DNA of 64,000 bases from Taenia hydatigena (taxonomy: Eukaryota > Platyhelminthes > Cestoda > Cyclophyllidea > Taeniidae), in NCBI GenBank assembly GCA_036345935.2, contig JADWOT020000005.1:6877960-6941959 (forward strand), written 5' to 3'. The notes under the pieces were generated by a model. It was not told the DNA's origin. It made no database searches and saw only the letters and a program-made list of their open reading frames with translations. The stretch's first letter is position 1. Every line of letters starts with the position of its first letter. Both the position numbers and the translations under genes were made by a program. Shown here in pieces: positions 12,556 through 25,052 of the stretch.

Positions 12556-14093
12556 TTATAGCGGATTACTAACCTGCTCAAGCGACTTTTGTAAGATGCG
12601 TCGCCCCTCAGGTGCCTCTCCGATGGTAGTCAAAGCCTAAATCCCATTGAATAACAATGCAAGCCGCTGAGGGTTTCGGCGCATAATTACAGAATAAAAT
12701 ACTCACCTTGAGTGCATTAACGCGGACTCGGGTGCTTTGACTCAAAAGACAACGCAGTAGATTGGGAATGGCATCCCCATTCAGACATTCATACCGACCT
12801 CGTGTGATAACACATATGCTGAAAAATAAATGAACCATGATTAATGCTGATGAATGATAAGGTACTAAGTGTAAACCTATTTACAATGCAAGAGCTCCCG
12901 CCGCTGAGGCTCGAACTTCGGGATCCATGTCAAGGAGCAGGTAAATCAACCGAGGCACAGTTTCTTTCTCAATGGCCTGAACTTTTCCACGGTCGCTTAC
13001 TCTACGAAAACCTATCAATGTTTGCATAATTAACATACACTAGCCTGAGTATGGCCTGAACGCTCTTGTAACGAACAGTCGAATCGTGATGGATAAGGAG
13101 TTTGTTAAAAGTGCACATCCCATTGGCGTCTAAACCAGCATCAGCGTCAATGGCCAGACATTTGTTAAGCACGTCAAGGATTAAGATCTTGGATTTGCTT
13201 AAATGAGATTTATTATGCTAGTTTAATACTTTGATTTCCATAAATTCATCTTCAAGATAAGCGATCAGTAGAGGAATAATATCATCCTTTACAAGCACCT
13301 GGGCGTATATGGGATTCAAAACAAGCAATTCTATCGAACGGTGTGCGTTGAGACGAACAAGATCAGGTTCGTATAAGGAGAAAAGAAGCTTCATTACGTC
13401 ATAAACTTTGAAATCAATGAAAGCTTTGCGCCCAATCGGGTGTTCTATGGAACTATCGAGAGAAAAATAACGAACATACGGTTGAGGACTATGAAGCACT
13501 CTGCAGCCATGGCTCGACAAGGCACATCTGGATCCCTTAACAAGCGCTTAAGAAGAGGAACAATATCACCACGCGCTGCCTCAGCAATGTGCTCTGGATC
13601 ATGCAAATAGTCACATAAGGTCCTAATAGCTCTCTGACGCGTAAGTAGATCATCAGCCTTCAGTTCACGTTCCTATGTATAAATTTACCAGCAGTCGAGG
13701 AGTCTAATCACATTTGCGAAATTTACATAATTACAAGATCGACATAACAAAATTTAGGATCCCTACATAATAACCATGAAGTACACTAAGTAAATACGAA
13801 TCTATGAAAAATTCGGTCCAATAGCCTTAAGTTAAAGACACTTTAATGTAATTTGATTGTAGAAAAATGTACACGCTAGTATCGAAATTCAAAAAAGTTA
13901 GTCTGGGACCTATCGAGATCTTTGAACAGACTTAGATGAGCCTGAAAGAAAAGCAATGGGATTTCGGGAAAACACTGACTAAACGAGGTATTGTCAGTCG
14001 GCCATAAGCTAATGGTGCTTTGGTTGGGTCGATATTTGGCGGTGGATTAAGGCTTATTCTAGGCGTAGCAGCAATCTTCGAGTGGCGGTACAT
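12556..14093 (-). CDS. RSPH14: Radial spoke head 14 / RTDR1-like armadillo protein, 7 exons
   Basis: RSPH14 family proteins are armadillo-repeat components linked to the radial spokes of cilia and flagella, which in a tapeworm suggests flame cells and sperm. Exons on the minus strand are 14093-13980, 13672-13480, 13444-13230, 13187-13039, 13001-12885, 12818-12707 and 12636-12556. Every junction is GT-AG with agreeing phase, giving 326 residues (human about 348). The N-terminal signature PPPNIDPTKAPLAYGR matches the family, followed by DDLLTRQRAIRTLCDYLHDP and, near the end, ALTTIGEAPEGRR. Introns of 35, 42 and 37 bases separate exons 2/3, 3/4 and 4/5. The start is the ATG at 14093; an in-frame start further upstream is possible. 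The C-terminus is about 20 residues shorter than in vertebrates, but an AATAAA follows closely. Confidence 0.88.
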
Positions 14094-14099
14094 GCTCAG

Positions 14100-15242
14100 C
14101 GCTTTCCGATAGACCGCTACAGCTATGTGCGCGTGGCGATGCCAAACTATGAAACCATTTGAATAATATAAACGAAAAAACAAAGTCGGTTGCAAATTTC
14201 AAATCTATGGTTAAATAGGAAGATTGCGCAAAATGATAGAACAAAACGATAACAATGAAGTCAAAGGCTGCTCTTAACGGTTGTATTGGTTCCCGATTTA
14301 GTTCCATTTCTTTTATTACAACTACAGTCATATGCAGCTGCAAGTTATTTGCAAAATAGCAATCTTTGAAAGACAAAATATTTAACTAAAACAAAACCGA
14401 AATACCAAAACACAAATTAATAACAATTGAAACAGCGCAATCTTAAATAACTTGTATCAGCTTAATGACAGGCTTTCAATTTTACTAATTATGGAGCCGA
14501 AGGACGTTTTTCAGCTGAGAATTTTAGGCAGCAAAAGTGTTCTTGCGTCAAACTACCTGAAACAGCGAAATTCATGCAAAGCAAAGGCACCAATGACCCA
14601 AATAAACTTGTTCTTTGAAAATCTATTTGTGGAACTGCACAATATTCTAAAATTAATCTCCCTGCCGAGTTTATTTGCAAAGACTGCTACGTTGTAATTG
14701 AAAAATTAAAATTGCCTTCTTGGAATTGATTTAGTCTATAGCCAAGGCAATGAAAAAATGATTTATTAATCTCTTGTTTTGATGCTTCTTCAACGGAGGC
14801 ACTTCGAATTTCTTTGATTGTTGGCTTTCCGGTTGGGGCTTTTGCAACTTTGGGGATGGTGAGTAAATTGTCCATTGTATGTTCTTGTACGCTAACTGGG
14901 TATCTTTAAATTGAATTGTGTAAGACTTTGCATGGTGTTTGTTGGCATTTAAACTAGACCTTGTGCCACTGGTTGCATTTCGGGAAAACATCAAGTTACT
15001 ATTTTGGGTGTTCGTGCTACATCTAAGATATTTGTGCTTTTAATAAACTATTTCTCGGTTTGCTCTGTTTTTCACTAACTACCCCTCACTCTTGGCACTT
15101 TATCGTTATGTGGAATGATCATTTGAGTTCTAATCGGCTTTTTTCCCAACATGGGACTTTTGCTTATCATTCATTATTTCGTGTACAATAGTTTGAACTT
15201 ATCGCACTTTTGTAACGATTAGTGTCAGTACACTTCTAAAAG
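14100..15242. other. Divergent intergenic region between RSPH14 and the zinc-finger gene
   Basis: Short open frames occur on both strands with no recognisable motif. The two flanking genes point away from each other, so the region should hold both promoters and perhaps untranslated exons. Confidence 0.4.
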
Positions 15243-15266
15243 GTTAACTGTTTTGTGCTTCCTAAG

Positions 15267-16590
15267 AATAATAAGACTCCAGAGGTTGAAAGTGAGACGG
15301 CAGCCAAAAATTTGTGCAAACGTGGGTGTGGTTTCTACGGCAGTGTGCAATTCAACAACATGTGCTCCAAATGCTATCAAGAGTTCCTGAAAAGTGAGAA
15401 ATCTACTCAGGGCTCGAAAAACATGTCTACTGCTTACCCGGCGCTAACACCCAACCAGTCAGTTCTTTTGAATGATTTGGACATATTGAAAAAGGCTTCT
15501 CTGTCCCATTCTGAGACATTTGCTTGCAAAAGAAAACTACCCGCATCCGAAAGCTCAGAATCCTGTAAGTGCTACATCTTTTCTCTTTTAACTATGCTTG
15601 CAATGTGTTTTGTAATTCTTTTGTTTTGTAGTATTTTCAGTCGCATCTTCTGAATCAGAAATAGTACCTAAAGGTGGTATGTTCTTCGATTGCCTCCGTT
15701 ACTCTTTTTTGTTGTTAGAATGAATGGGTTAATTTAATCTACTTAGTTATCGCATGTGCATTTTCCCGATTGGTTTTTGTTTCTTTTGCATCTGCTTACT
15801 TCTTCAGATTTGGTTAACATTCCCAAAGTCCACACTCAACGTACGGTGAATCGGTGCCAAAAGTGCAAAAAGCGTGTTGGTCTCACAGGTAAAATGAAGT
15901 TTACTTATTGCAATCATATGGAAAGTGGTAGTTCGACCTTTTATTTGGTTCTTGTAATCCTTCAATTAATCTGGCCACTTGAGAAGCGTCCATCTGTAAT
16001 TTCCGACGATTTTTTTTTTGAAAATTCCTTCTGATCTGCATTATTTTGGCTCGTTACTGAACACTTAATTATTTGCACCTCAATTTGAATGCGTAATTGA
16101 TGTTTTGTGGAGCATTTAGTGGAAATCGAAGGTGGGCATCTGAGATTTGATGAGTTTCCGACTTATTCTGGACGTGGGAAGCTTTATTTATTCATTAATA
16201 ACGAAATGAAGGTCGAGTGGTTGGTTTATTGAAACAGATAGATCATTACTTGTCCTCCTGGTGTGAGCTTAGGAAGTTATCCGTCGGATTCATTTTCATT
16301 TCCGCAAAGGGATTGGAATTCTGCACGAAGGATTGGATGCTTCATCTTTTGATTTCTATATTAAGATAACCTTTGTGATGTAGTGGGTACCGCCTGTTGT
16401 TTGTTGCTTTCCAAAATGACATTCACCAATGTTTTACGCAGGCTTTCAGTGTCGGTGCGAGGGATTGTTTTGCGCTCTTCATCGATATTCCGACCAACAT
16501 GGTTGCACCTTCGACTACCGCAAACAGGGTCAAGATCAGATCGCTCGTGACAACCCCGAGGTGCGTTGTCCGAAGATCCGCAAAATTTAA
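15267..16590 (+). CDS. A20/AN1-type zinc finger protein (ZFAND5/6 type), 5' end not fixed
   Basis: A20/AN1 proteins bind ubiquitin through the A20 finger and act in stress response and protein turnover. Exons seen are 15267-15564, 15632-15676, 15808-15888 and 16442-16590, with agreeing phases and about 190 residues (family about 200). The A20 finger is LCKRGCGFYG...MCSKCYQE near residues 17-40. The AN1 finger runs from RCQKCKKRVGLTG across the last intron to FQCRCEGLFC, LHRY, HGCTFDYR and ends CPKIRKI. No in-frame ATG precedes the A20 finger. The reading frame opens behind splice-acceptor-like sites at 15242 and 15266, so the start codon must come from an upstream exon or a trans-spliced leader. 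Confidence 0.88.
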
Positions 16591-19500
16591 TGGCTATGCG
16601 GCGCCACTTTTAGTCTGCTCCTTAAACTTGCTCCCTCGTCTTTGTTGCTTTCCCTCCATTTGTGAATAATACCTCATTCTTTCGTCCCTTCCAATCCTCT
16701 TCCCCTGACCTTTGTTTTATTATTACTTTACGGTTTCGTATGTGTGGAGGCTTTGCCTTTTTGGGTCTCCCCTTATCCGTACTGCTCCATCATCGGCGAT
16801 CACATCATTTCATTCCTTTTTGTACTCGTACACAAACACACTATTCTTTCTTTGTACATATTCTCGCCAACTCTGGTCACTACGCCTTTGCCACCGTTAG
16901 CCTACCAACTTCTCAGGCATCGTATCTGCACCACCTCGATGACTTTCTGTTTCTTTGTCAAGGTGCTCGCTCTCTATCTCTTATTCCACTAGCTCCTCTT
17001 TTCTAATACGATACGCACTGGCAAGTGCGTATGGTGGTTGGGGGCCATCTTCTTCCGCTACATCTTCGCTAAAACTGAAATAACACTTTATTTCATCGTG
17101 CTTCTATTCACTTTATCAGATCACTGACCTTGGAGTTGCGTTTTTCTCACTAAAATAGACGAAATATTAGGGTGCCACAAGTTACACATGTGAACTCGTC
17201 TGGATTTGTAGTGGTTCATTTTAATTTTTCTTCAAAAGGTTCAGTAGACTTGACATTATACTCGAGGCCTCTTCCTGACGGTGACACAGGGGTGGGACGC
17301 TGTGCATTCATAGATTCGGTGTGAGGACTATTCGCTGCCAAGCGTCAGGTAAAGTCGGCATCGTCTGTTGGGGGGAGTTCGGTGTTGATGCAGCCTCTAG
17401 GGTGTGTCAATAAGTACAGCGGTTAAGGGATTTCAGCGTCAAAACTTACTTTCGGGCTATGACTCTGATAATGTCAGATTCAGTATGCCTATGAGGGGGG
17501 CGTATGTCTACCGCAACTCCACCTCCCATTGTGCCTAGTAAATGGTGTTTTTTATTATTAACTTGATTTTTGAGAGATCAGTGGCTTTCACTATGGCTTT
17601 ATTGACTATCACAATTGACATAGATTTGCGCTACTCTATACTGAACTTTCGGAAGTTTTCGTAGAGCAAGCCCAACTACCTAGATATAATATCTCTGTAA
17701 TAGATTGGCGTGAGAATCAAGTGGTGAGAGCATTGGAAGCCTTCAACACATCGTGTGGAACGTAGGCTTCTGAGTGAAATGCCTTAGTGTTTGACGCGTG
17801 TGTGCCTCTATGTGCCGGCACGAGCGCCTGTACTTTAGACCATTTGAATTTGAAAAAGTGCATGCATTTAAAACAGATTTCGATATTTGAGAAAGCTTTG
17901 ATTACATATCTTTATGCCTGTTTGTAACTTAAAATCAGTACTAATACCTTTCAATTCTTTGATCTGGTGGATATTTTTTATGGGAGCGAATGTGGAGCTT
18001 CCAAGTATACCAAAAGCTGACCTTGAATCCGTTCCACACACACACGCACACACACTATCATGCTTCATTTTCTCTCCTACTGACCTTGCATACTTATCGC
18101 AAATTCGTAAAGCCAAAGTTTATCCTTCTGCTGAGGATACAGTTATGTAATTCCAACGATTGACCTAGAGTCCCTTGCAGAAAAAAAATGGGAAAAAAAA
18201 CGCTTGATTTTATTGTTTCGTCTCTACCCATACATCTCCAGTCTTGAGCGCTGAACCGCCATTTAAATGGCTCGAGTTTTCAGCACGAGTTACGAAGACT
18301 CACTGAGTGCAGTCACTAGAAAGTTTACAACAAATATACCTACTAAATAAAGTGATGGTACTTTCCACTTAAAAAGATTGTTTTTGAAGGCACTGTCATA
18401 ATCGGTGAAAAGGGGTACAAAAGCAACTTCATTTGTAAGCAATTTATAGGGGTTTTTCACACTGAAATCATCCAATGACAGAGTGGATCGATAACGCCAT
18501 GACGTCATTGTGAATCATCAATAGTTCGCGTATCGATTTGAGCTCAAGGCGCTAGTGAGTCTCAAAGCATCAAAATTAGGATGGTGTGAGCACTTTGCTA
18601 GGTAGGTTTTAGCTTGGCCTGATTGACTAGCACAAGCAATGCAAGTGTTTGAACCTCATGATGGCGTCACTTTTGAGCTACATCGGCGTGTACTCCAAGT
18701 CAAGTGACAAACAGCTTGATCAAATCCTTCATGTTCATTACCTTTAGAGGAGCTGAATACCACGCAAGCAATGCCAATAAAAAGATATCTACAGTAATGG
18801 ATTGTGTAATGGGGTGCGCGATTTGGATTAGGTGGAGGTGCATTTTACAGTTTTCAAATGCATGTTTGCATCACATGTCTTGAGGAAAGGAAAAATTTGC
18901 TAGTAACTGATTAGTTTAATGTTCTAATCGTACCTCCATTCCTCCCTTGGTTTTGGTTTCCTCCACACAAGTCTTTTTACATCCTGAAAATTAATAAGCA
19001 ACTAACTTTTATAGAAACGCAGACGTCGGTGATTTTGTTAAAAGGTAATGCTAGAAATCCCTATAAGCCAACTAGGTTGGACAACTTAATCCTACTAAAT
19101 GGAAGCTCGCAATGCATTTGACGCATAAAGTGTAGTAAAAATTGCGACATTTTAAATTTATGTGCATCCATTTCCATCTCTACGTGTAGTGATTGCTTAC
19201 GACTACTTTAATAATCGTGTTGATATGAATTTTAGGTCCAATTTTTTACAAATCGTATGCAATATCAACTATTATAGCTTACTCCAATGCCACAACATCA
19301 CCAATAAGACTAGGAATTACACCTAAAACTGACTATCGTGCTACGCATCTAAGTAGGTGTCGAGATCCTTGATGTCTCTTTGGTGGCGGATGGTGAGTCA
19401 CATGGCTACCCATTCATAATTCGGTGTTGATGTCGAGGATCTTATTGCTATCACCATGGAAGAAGTTTAATAAAACTGTCTCAAGTGGAAGATTCACCTA

Positions 19501-20001
19501 GTGGCTCCATTTTAAGCCCGTTTTTTATTCCTCTCGCCGACCCAATCATGGATCACACTTACAGGGATCCAGTATGTGCTGTTTTTAGATATCCCATTGC
19601 CACTTTAGCAATATTAATACAAATATGGGACGTGGCTTTTTACTAAAATAATGGGTACATGATCTAGCTAATTATAGTCACCACTGAGTGTTAGTCTTAA
19701 TCTGGCCACATGGACGTGAATGTTCCTGGTCATAACCCTCACTACCTCTTTATTGCTATCGTTCCTAATATTTGCGCTAACAATATTAAAAGCTGCTGAA
19801 TTGCGAAGTGATCTCCTTAATGATAATTTGTAAAGTAAATCCTTTTTGAAAGAAGATTTCTGAAATGATGCTAAATCCTTACAAGTTGTAGGTTGGTCTG
19901 ATTTGTGTAGTTAACAAAAAGGTATTCGTTGGTACTTTTCCGGTTTAGGCGAAATGTAAGTAAGCAAAATATGAAGCGTCTCTTTTTCCCTGCGCACAAT
20001 T
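16591..20001. other. Intergenic sequence, no gene supported
   Basis: The first part is the 3' untranslated region of the zinc-finger gene, pyrimidine-rich to about 17000. Small open frames beyond that have no motif support. A short CA run lies at 18035-18054. AATAAA at 19753 on the minus strand could serve the gene ending at 20002. Confidence 0.4.
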
Positions 20002-22763
20002 TTACACTCGAGTCGTCTGATTGATGGAATGCAAATGTCGTCCCGCAGCTCTGATCAGATGCTGTAGGACACAATGTCCCGAGATCACAACGCAAATAGA
20101 ATCTTCAAAAACCCGCAAATGCCATAATGATTTACTAATTGTAATTCTAAAAAGGGCCTGACATACCTTTGCAGTAGAGAAGTTAAGCATAGAGCTAATT
20201 TCATTTAATGAAGAAATTATCTCAACTTGACAATGTGGAATACTAGGCAATGGTTTATGCAGTAATGTTTTAAAATTAATGTTGATCCCTAAAAGCACAC
20301 ACTTCTAAATTTGTTAAAACATCACTGCGTTACACTCGATGGGTCAAGGGGTCATTCACCTACCTGTGCCATCAAGCTGACCCATGACAAATCCGGTTCG
20401 GCTGTCTGACTATAAAGCTGAAAGGCCAAGCACCTTAATAATTCGAAGTTGGAAATGAGGCCTTAAAAAAATATTCAAATCGGTATGTTTTGTACTCCTC
20501 CGTTTTCTCCTCCATTCGGTGATTATAGTTGATAGTTGGCAACAAAATTGCTTACAATTAGAGTTGCGTACCGTAATGTGAATGGATCGCAGAGCAGTTT
20601 CATTTGTTCACAAGCGCGGTGCATCTACTACTAAAATGTGTAGTTATGTAGAATCAGTCTATGTACAAGGATTGAAAGTGTCAGTGCAGTTTCAGTTGAC
20701 AACAACATGGTGTCATGGAAAGTTCCGGAAACAAATCAAATGTTTACAATTTTTCGAACACTAACTTATACAAAATTCAGTTTTCAACTAGCGTTCTATG
20801 GTGCAATTTTGTGATAATTGATCGAGTGGCAACTGGAATGACACAGAGATGTAAGTGATGCTTCCAAAATGAGATCACTGGCACTCACTGTGGTGGAAAG
20901 CACTAAAACCTATGGCCCCACCACTTACCCCCCACCCCGACCACCACGGGAGTGACACGGTCTGACACTTGGCTTCTCTTAAATGAAGGAGCACTTACAG
21001 ACTCTTGCTACAGCTATGTCAGCATTTCTTCGGGTTAGAAATGATGGGTAGATAGGTGGGTAGGTAGGTAGGTAGGTAGGTAGGCAGCAGGCAGCAGGCA
21101 GGAGGCAGCCAGCAAGTTGGCTAGCAGGATGGGTAGCGCGCACTTACACGAGATACGCACCAGCCAGAATGCGAACGATAGGCGCTGGTGTTGGCTTCAC
21201 GCTAGCCCTCATTCGCACACACACACACACACACACACACACCCACAACATCTTCGTGCGTAGTCGCAAACGAACCTTTGCGCTTCACCCAACTACCTAC
21301 CAAGGGCTTGATGCGCTATAGAATGGACTTCCAAAATTGGATACTATCTTGCCTAGATGATCGATACTTCCAAAGACATAAACAGAAGACTTCAGCGTGA
21401 CGCATAGCATGATGGACTTGGAGTTAGAATGATATCAACACCATGTGTGAGGTGTGTGTGTGTGTGTGTGTGTCGCTGAAGTTCACACACATAAGGTGCT
21501 TCTATGAAAAATCACACAAAAGGTCTTTGTAAATAAATGTTAACTCCGTGATGATGGAGCAGTTTAGTGTAGTATCAATGCTGTAGGAAGGTGGTTCAGA
21601 GTGGAAACAAGTTGGGCGCTTAATGGAGATCGGTGGTGGACAGGCTCGCACCGAAACAAACAAAAGTCCCAGAGCCTCGCAATCACAGTTGCCTTGACTA
21701 GGGCAGTTAAAAACAATATGCTCGTATCAAGACCAGTAATGTTGATGGAAAACAAACAAGCTAATCAAATGGCCGCCAAGGGGTTCGCGAACTTTGAAAT
21801 TGGCTTTTGTTTTTGTAGGGATAAAACTGCCTTGGAGGCTTACTATCGAAGCAAATACGCACAAAGCATTGCATTGTGTTGAGCATGCACTTAAGAGGGG
21901 CTTTTATTTGCTATCTGACCATCCTTTTGTGAATCCCAGTTGTGCCAGCTTGGGCTTTATGTATTTTTGCAAATTTTAGTACACATTCGAGCATAACTTT
22001 TGGGAATCGCTTCGTTTTTTTTCTGGGGGAGAAGAGTGATGCAGTTGGTTAAAGTATAAAGCTATAAAGTAGTACTGGTCACAAACGATTCTGATTAAAA
22101 GCCATACCAAACAATCTTTAGAAACAGTAGATCGAACACTTATGCCTTCAACTATATGGCCTAAAACGAGGAGGATTTATTATTATTTTTTTTTTAAAAA
22201 ATAACTTCAAACAGTTTCCTAAATCTGGTGGATAGTTTTTCTTCTTGAGAAAAATCATAACATACATAAAATAAACAACCGAAACAGCGCATTGTTGTTG
22301 GGTGTGGAAGTGAAAATTCCATGGAAAAAAAATACGCAAGTCAACGATCCAGCGAGGTGCACAGGTTGTGTGCCACATAGGCTCCGAGTGTGTCCATAAC
22401 AAGGCCCAACCGTCTCGCTCAAACATGAGACTCACCTTTCAGTTGCAATTTTAAATGCTGAGGAAACGTGATCCTCCCCATTGGGAGCTTGAGTGTAAAG
22501 TAATTTAAGCTTTTGAACTTACAGAGAGTGGGTGTGAGCATGTCTTGAGGACATCGGACACAGAAGGACAAAAATTTAGGCCAGTCACATTGACTCACCC
22601 TGCAGACCTCGACACCCTGAAAACGGCTTAGTAATTGCGTCTATTGCAACCCAATCAAATCTTGTATTTCGGCTCTGCCGCTGCATTTTAAGCCGAACAG
22701 GAAGGTTAATTCCACGGTAGACGTAAATTAACAAGCCTAGTGCCGAAGACTGCATTCGTGATC
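20002..22763 (-). CDS. Probable EDC4/Ge-1 C-terminal exons (mRNA decapping scaffold), partial
   Basis: Minus-strand exons with clean splice sites are 20304-20167 and 20061-20002 (ending TAA), preceded by 20461-20364; their phases agree. The joined product reads LRCLAFQLYSQTAEPDLSW and continues to HLIRAAGRHLHSI before the stop. This resembles the helical C-terminal domain of EDC4, which has LA..L.....LSYL, then a helix pair and KAARRL just before its end. Two upstream exons, 22763-22599 and 22487-22436, share phase; the second reads DHVSSAFKIATE, like the EDC4 segment LNQAFQQAL. EDC4 scaffolds the decapping complex in P-bodies. The exon joining 22436 to 20461 was not identified and the WD40 part was not found. 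The exons are solid; the family name is an inference. Confidence 0.42.
21057..21110 (+). repeat. TAGG microsatellite with degenerate CAGG/CAGCAGG tail
   Basis: About seven ggta/tagg units are followed by cagcaggcagcaggcagg. It lies inside a G+C-richer patch in the putative EDC4 intron. Confidence 0.9.
21215..21242 (+). repeat. CA dinucleotide microsatellite
   Basis: A run of about 14 ca units. Together with the GT run at 21452-21473 it forms opposite-strand complementary tracts some 210 bases apart. Confidence 0.95.
21452..21473 (+). repeat. GT dinucleotide microsatellite
   Basis: A run of eleven gt units. Confidence 0.95.
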
Positions 22764-25052
22764 CTGAAAGCACTCCAAAGCGTTTTAAAAATACGCGCAG
22801 TGTCCATCATAAAAGAAATAGAAAAGTCTGTAATGCATTAGTTACAACGACATTAGAAAGGGTAGGCCCCAGATTACGCATTTTAGCTAGTGGTTATCAA
22901 CCTGAACGGCGAGACACTTGGCGTAATGGCCGCATGGAAGGTCAAATGCGAACATCAGCAGACTTGGAAAGACGTAAATTTTCAAGTCCCTAGATCTGTC
23001 TCTACGGCACCTCCTTGCTGCATTACTAGCCTTACGCTCGACTTAATTGTAAATTAATCGGAAATATGCAAGGTCTGACTGTCTGCTTGATGAAAAGTAA
23101 CAGCCATAGCAAAGCGTCGGCTTCCTAACTGCTGCATCGTGATATCAGTCGTAATTTGTGGATAAAGCCGTACATAATACTGATTTTTATGCCTAGCAAG
23201 TAAGAATTATTATGAGTTAAAGAAGAGCATGCATCAAAATGTATCTCACAAAGCATAAGAAAAACGGCATTTAATTTCAATTTAAGTAGTATCTACGTTC
23301 CCATCGTAAAAATGCAAGGATAGAGGCTAGATGACTGGGAAAATTAATGTAATTTCTCATCATTATTACTCTCTCATTTCAAAGTGCATAGCTCCTTCAT
23401 ATTAAAACATTCTTATAAGCTTGCTTATTGCCCAAGACGATACGTGTCAATCAATGACAAAGATGACACAATGGAAGTTCATCCGGAGGTCTAAGACGCC
23501 ATTTCCATAGTAGTTGAGTTATCACTTAATGCTTAACTACCAAGTTCGTAAAAAAACGACTATCTAATTCAAATATGGAATTGACTCATTGAGTTGGCTT
23601 CACTTGCTTGACGGTAAAATCAAGCCGCCAACAATCAGCGCGTGTCGATGGTACAAACTATTCTGCCTGCCTTCCAATTACTCACCAACCCAACCATCCA
23701 CGCAACTTACTGTGAAGTGAAAATTGAGACGACGTGCGTCAGAGCCTTAAGGCCAACGAAGCACATTATAATAATTGCCTTCGCCTGAACAGCGAGCTTG
23801 TTTCTGCAGATGGAAAAATAGGAGAGACGCAACAAAGCCCAAATAAGCTGAGTCAATGTGGACATGTACGTGGGCTCAAACCATTTTTTTTTTTGCTGTA
23901 AAAAGCAACATTAGTATGTCTTCCCAAAACTCATTAATAATTAATTCGGTGGAGATGGACCAGTCTTTGTGAAATCGGGTTTCTCCAGTCCTCCTTACAA
24001 CCTCTCTTCGATTTGTAATTATTTATTAAAATATTTTATTTTGGCTAAGGTACGACAGAAATAACTTGCGGAAAGCACTATAATTAAGAGGCTAGTAGGT
24101 GAATAAGAGGTATATAACTTATTCAATGCCTTAAGACTAAAGTTGTGATCATCTGAAGAATACTAAGCTTACAAACCAAGCCTCTCAAATGCTTTACCTT
24201 ACTGTTCACCCTCTAATATGCCTGCAGTCCTTTTTGAGAATTCTGTCACGATTATTGTGAAGATGTGCTCGCACAGAGCTCCTTTTGTTGCCTACGAGAT
24301 GTGGGTTTCACTGGGTCCAGCTGCCTTTGCCCCATCCAATTTAAGCACTAACCACTTTCTGTAAATTACGCGTCACGGTGAGATATTCGGTGCAAAAAAA
24401 AACACTTTGTGGGTCGAAATGGTGCATTTTTTATGTGATTTTAGCTACCTCTTGGTAGCGACCAGGGTCAGTAACATTAAATTTCCTTCCTTCGTCCACA
24501 CACACACACACACCGTTGGGCATGAAGCAGCGTTGCCAATCCGAAGAATGTTAATCAAATCCGTTTTCTGGCCTGCATGGACAAATCTTTCATGGTAATT
24601 TAAGGGTGATAACTAAATTTCTTATTTACTAGGACAAAATTAAGCGCGCCTAAACTTTGACATTGAAAACCCTGCATAGTTCTAAGGCAAGGTGAAATGT
24701 AGGCATAATTTTTTGTATCAAGGAAAGTCCCCGCTCACGATGAAATTCGACTAATCTGAGTATACTTTTAAAAATGAGAATTGATATGTGTCGGCGTAGA
24801 ACTCCCTTTATTAAAATGCACATGTTCCACTTCAGCTTTACACACTTCTTTTACTTTGAAAAGAGAAAAATAACTTTGTGGATCTCTTGTAATCTTAATT
24901 GGAGCTTTCTTATGTGTACAAAGAAATGGGGGTTCATAGAGGTAACCCGAAAACCTGAATAAGCCCCTTTCACGTGTTAAAGGTTTAATCTAGCGCATAG
25001 GTCGCTTTCCAAAGAGAGCGTGGCTGTCACCCATCAATCAATAATCCACGAC
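22764..25052. other. Sequence without a supported gene
   Basis: It may contain further upstream exons of the minus-strand gene at 20002-22763. One exon-like segment lies at about 23709-23790 minus, between cag and GTAAGT, and reads a hydrophobic peptide containing IIIMCFVGLKAL. No family was recognised. A short CA run is at 24497-24512. Confidence 0.35.

Noticed and set aside
16662..17006. Overlapping plus-strand frames after the zinc-finger gene
   Set aside because: They lie in the pyrimidine-rich 3' untranslated region of that gene. Three frames are open together because of the T and C bias.
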